Origin: Sphingomonas sp. Leaf357
GTDB lineage: Bacteria; Pseudomonadota; Alphaproteobacteria; Sphingomonadales; Sphingomonadaceae
Assembly: GCF_001423845.1 (NCBI RefSeq)
Contig: NZ_LMPM01000002.1
Coordinates: forward strand, 62,001-126,000
Length of the DNA: 64,000 nt
Reading direction: 5' to 3'
A program made the position numbers and the translations under genes. Positions 61,448-64,000 of this stretch are shown here, in pieces. Numbering within the stretch: the stretch's first letter is position 1; each line of letters starts with the position of its first letter. The notes beneath the pieces are model-generated. The model searched no databases. It worked only from the letters and a program-made list of their open reading frames with translations, and was not told where the DNA came from.

Positions 61448-61459
61448 CTTAATCCTTTG

Positions 61460-61529
61460 CCGTTCGCTTCGAGCGAAGTCGAGAAGCCTGCCCCGGAACC
61501 TGTATCTCGACTTCGCTCGATACGAACGG
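61460..61529. repeat. Intergenic inverted repeat between thiSG and aroQ
   Basis: CCGTTCGCTTCGAGCGAAGT... and TCTCGACTTCGCTCGATACG... pair as an imperfect hairpin. It is related to the 28-bp repeat at 35936. Confidence 0.75.
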
Positions 61530-61591
61530 GTAAGGGAAGGTAGACGCGATATAGGCCGTGGTGCCTTGGTCGCAACCGAAAGGCCATTCGC

Positions 61592-62026
61592 TTGCCCGAC
61601 ACGATTTACGTCCTCAACGGCCCGAATCTCAACCTGCTTGGCCTGCGCGAGCCGGATATCTATGGTCATGATACGCTCGATGATATCGCGGGCATGTTGG
61701 AAGACCGCGCGCGCGACCTCGATCTGAAGATCGATATGCGCCAGTCCAACCATGAAGGACATATCGTCGATTGGCTCCACGAGGCGCAGGCCGAGGGTGC
61801 CAAGGCGGTGATCCTGAATGGCGGCGCCTATACCCACACCTCGATCGCGATCCACGACGCGATGAAAGGGATCAAGACGCCGGTTATCGAGGTGCATCTG
61901 TCGAACCCGCACGCACGCGAAAGCTTCCGTCATCAGAGCTATATCGCGCGGGCCGCGAAGGGAACCATCGCCGGGTTCGGCGCGCTTTCCTATGTCCTGG
62001 CGCTTGAAGCCGCCGCGCGTCTCTGA
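61592..62026 (+). CDS. aroQ: Type II 3-dehydroquinate dehydratase
   Basis: The 144-residue shikimate-pathway enzyme starts at a TTG ([21 protein letters not shown]). It has the catalytic Tyr in [41 protein letters not shown] and [22 protein letters not shown] lies about twelve bases upstream. accB follows 52 bases downstream. Confidence 0.95.
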   Translation: MPDTIYVLNGPNLNLLGLREPDIYGHDTLDDIAGMLEDRARDLDLKIDMRQSNHEGHIVDWLHEAQAEGAKAVILNGGAYTHTSIAIHDAMKGIKTPVIEVHLSNPHARESFRHQSYIARAAKGTIAGFGALSYVLALEAAARL

Positions 62027-62078
62027 CAGGACGCGGGCCGTATAAGGGAAACATCCCGCAAAAGGAGTTCATGGTCGC

Positions 62079-62564
62079 ATGACCGATGCAAATACCAACG
62101 AAGCCATGCGGATCGATGTCGATCTGGTGCGTCAACTCGCACAATTGCTCGACGATACGTCGCTGACCGAGATCGAGGTCGAAGACGGCGGGCGCAAGAT
62201 CCGTATCGCGCGCAAGGCCGCGTCCGTCGCTGCCGCGCCCGTGCAGTATGCCGCCGCCCCGCAGGCTGCCCCGACCGCCCCCGCCGCTGCCGCAACGACC
62301 GAAGTCGGCGCCCCGGCACCGGCGAGCACCGCCGATGCGGTGAAGTCTCCGATGGTCGGCACGGTCTATCTCGCGTCCGACCCGGCGTCGAAGCCGTTCA
62401 TCGCGGTCGGCGACAAGGTCGCGGCCGGCGCGACCTTGCTGATCGTCGAGGCGATGAAGGTAATGAATCCGATCGTCGCGCCCAGCGCCGGCACGGTGAA
62501 GGCAATCCTGGTGCAGGACAAGCAGCCGGTCGAGTTCGACCAGCCGCTCGTCGTGGTCGAGTAA
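62079..62564 (+). CDS. accB: Biotin carboxyl carrier protein of acetyl-CoA carboxylase
   Basis: The 161-residue protein has an N-terminal domain ([20 protein letters not shown]), an Ala/Pro-rich linker, and a C-terminal biotinyl domain with the biotinylated Lys in VEAMKVMN. It carries CO2 in malonyl-CoA synthesis. accC starts six bases after its stop. Confidence 0.96.
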   Translation: MTDANTNEAMRIDVDLVRQLAQLLDDTSLTEIEVEDGGRKIRIARKAASVAAAPVQYAAAPQAAPTAPAAAATTEVGAPAPASTADAVKSPMVGTVYLASDPASKPFIAVGDKVAAGATLLIVEAMKVMNPIVAPSAGTVKAILVQDKQPVEFDQPLVVVE

Positions 62565-62570
62565 CCAGCC

Positions 62571-63920
62571 TTGGCCCAGATCAAGAAACTGCTGATCGCC
62601 AATCGCGGCGAGATCGCGTTGCGCATCCATCGTGCATGCCATGAAATGGGCATCCAGACGGTCGCGGTACATTCCACCGCCGATGCCGATGCGATGCATG
62701 TACGGCTCGCCGATCAGGCGATCTGCATCGGCCCGCCGGCAGCGACCGATTCCTATCTGAACATTGCCAACATCATCTCGGCAGCCGAGATCAGCGGCGC
62801 GGATGCGATCCATCCCGGCTACGGGTTCCTGTCCGAGAACGCCAAGTTCGCGGAGATCGTCGAGGCGCACGGCATCATCTTCGTCGGACCAAAGCCCGAA
62901 CATATCGTCACGATGGGTGACAAGGTGGAAGCCAAGCGCACCGCCGGTCGGCTCGGTCTGCCGCTCGTTCCGGGATCGGATGGCGCGATCAGCGACATCG
63001 CCGAGGCGCGGGAGATCGCGGCGCGGATCGGCTATCCCGTGATCATCAAGGCGGCCTCGGGCGGCGGCGGACGCGGCATGAAGGTGTGCACGTCCGAGGA
63101 TCAACTCGAGACGTTGATCAGCCAGGCCGGCAGCGAGGCCAAGGCCGCGTTCGGCGACGCCACCGTCTATATGGAAAAATATCTCGGCAATCCGAGACAC
63201 ATCGAATTTCAAGTGTTCGGCGACGGCAACGGCAATGCGATCCATCTCGGCGAGCGCGATTGCTCGCTGCAACGTCGCCATCAGAAGGTGCTGGAGGAAG
63301 CCCCCTCCCCGGTGCTCGGTGAGGAGGACCGCGCGCGCATGGGCGCTGTGTGCAGCAAGGCGATGGCCGATATGGGCTATCGCGGCGCGGGCACGATCGA
63401 ATTCCTGTGGGAAGACGGCGAATTCTACTTCATCGAAATGAACACCCGGCTGCAGGTCGAACATCCGGTGACCGAGATGATCACCGGTCTCGATCTGGTG
63501 CGCGAACAGATCCAGATCGCCGAAGGTCGCCCGCTGACCCTTCGCCAGCAGGATGTGGTGTTCCGGGGCCATGCGATCGAATGCCGCATCAACGCCGAGA
63601 ATCCGCGCACTTTCGCACCTTCGCCGGGACTGGTGACGATGTTCCACGCGCCGGGCGGCATGCACGTTCGCGTCGATAGCGGGCTGTATGCCGGCTATCG
63701 CGTGCCGCCTTACTACGATTCGATGATCGCCAAGCTCATCGTCTACGGCACGACGCGCAACGGCGCGTTGCGGCGTTTGCGGCGGGCGCTGGAGGAGTTC
63801 GTGATCGAGGGGCCGACGACGACGATCCCCCTGCATCAGGCGTTGCTCGACGATCCGGATTTCCAGGCCGGCGATTATACGATCAAGTGGCTGGAGGAAT
63901 GGCTGGCCAAGCAGGAATGA
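62571..63920 (+). CDS. accC: Acetyl-CoA carboxylase biotin carboxylase subunit
   Basis: The 449-residue ATP-grasp enzyme starts at a TTG ([19 protein letters not shown]). It has [13 protein letters not shown] (ATP-binding glycine loop), [17 protein letters not shown], the [15 protein letters not shown] catalytic segment and ECRINAENP. It carboxylates biotin on AccB. It is the last gene of the window. Confidence 0.97.
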   Translation: MAQIKKLLIANRGEIALRIHRACHEMGIQTVAVHSTADADAMHVRLADQAICIGPPAATDSYLNIANIISAAEISGADAIHPGYGFLSENAKFAEIVEAHGIIFVGPKPEHIVTMGDKVEAKRTAGRLGLPLVPGSDGAISDIAEAREIAARIGYPVIIKAASGGGGRGMKVCTSEDQLETLISQAGSEAKAAFGDATVYMEKYLGNPRHIEFQVFGDGNGNAIHLGERDCSLQRRHQKVLEEAPSPVLGEEDRARMGAVCSKAMADMGYRGAGTIEFLWEDGEFYFIEMNTRLQVEHPVTEMITGLDLVREQIQIAEGRPLTLRQQDVVFRGHAIECRINAENPRTFAPSPGLVTMFHAPGGMHVRVDSGLYAGYRVPPYYDSMIAKLIVYGTTRNGALRRLRRALEEFVIEGPTTTIPLHQALLDDPDFQAGDYTIKWLEEWLAKQE

Positions 63921-63948
63921 GGCGGGGCTGACGTCTCCCCTAACACTA

Positions 63949-64000
63949 CCGTCATCCCGGACCGGATCCGGGATCCAACGAGCCGAACGCGCAACGCCCG
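63949..64000. repeat. Palindrome after accC, element truncated by the window end
   Basis: ATCCCGGACCGGATCCGGGAT at 63954-63974 forms a hairpin and belongs to the dispersed palindrome class. The remainder of the element would lie beyond the window. Confidence 0.65.

Overview
The window is GC-rich alphaproteobacterial chromosome, most like a sphingomonad. This rests on gene order (rpmH-rnpA-yidD-yidC-engB...dapE, dnaA-rpsT-mutM-ubiE-ubiB-coaC-coaB, accB-accC), on a fused thiS-thiG gene, and on many dispersed GC-rich paired palindromes between genes. Assignment is from protein and order recognition only; no database search was possible.

Left flank (1-12302): the start of an acyl-CoA dehydrogenase, an MFS transporter, a GST, a secreted protein, a lipid-related divergent set (SDR / acyl-CoA ligase + thioesterase), an EF-hand protein, an OmpR-type two-component system, tRNA-Leu(CAA), ogt, and the 3' part of comM (yifB).

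Centre (12303-31329): a 19,027-bp integrated element has cut comM in two. An 11-bp direct repeat (AGCAGGTTGTG) marks the junctions. Removing the element rejoins comM in frame as a 502-residue protein, with its GGHNLLMVGPPGAGK segment restored. The element carries a large serine recombinase at its left end, a CzcCBA/CusABC-type RND efflux operon with a CDF transporter behind a MerR-type promoter, a MerR regulator, an arsR-arsC-arsB-arsH operon, a solitary reverse transcriptase preceded by two identical 98-bp structured repeats, and a mobilisation set (MobF relaxase, coupling protein, ribbon-helix-helix protein). No type IV secretion channel genes were seen, so it looks like an integrative mobilisable element that uses a helper.

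Right flank (31312-64000): the 5' part of comM, then housekeeping genes: rpmH/rnpA (rnpA's only canonical start lies upstream of rpmH), yidD, yidC, engB, a GST, dapE, a GGDEF-EAL protein, an Smr protein with an in-frame palindromic insertion, a Tim44-like protein, secB, murJ, trpS, a VapBC-type toxin-antitoxin pair, dnaA, rpsT, mutM, ubiE, ubiB, and CoaC and CoaB as separate genes split by a palindrome. After these come glutaminase, a bacteriophytochrome / heme oxygenase / hybrid kinase operon, thiSG, aroQ, accB and accC.

The observations most worth following are the reverse transcriptase with its duplicated structured upstream repeat, the comM-targeting integration with a deducible attP dyad, the split coaBC, and the rpmH/rnpA overlap.
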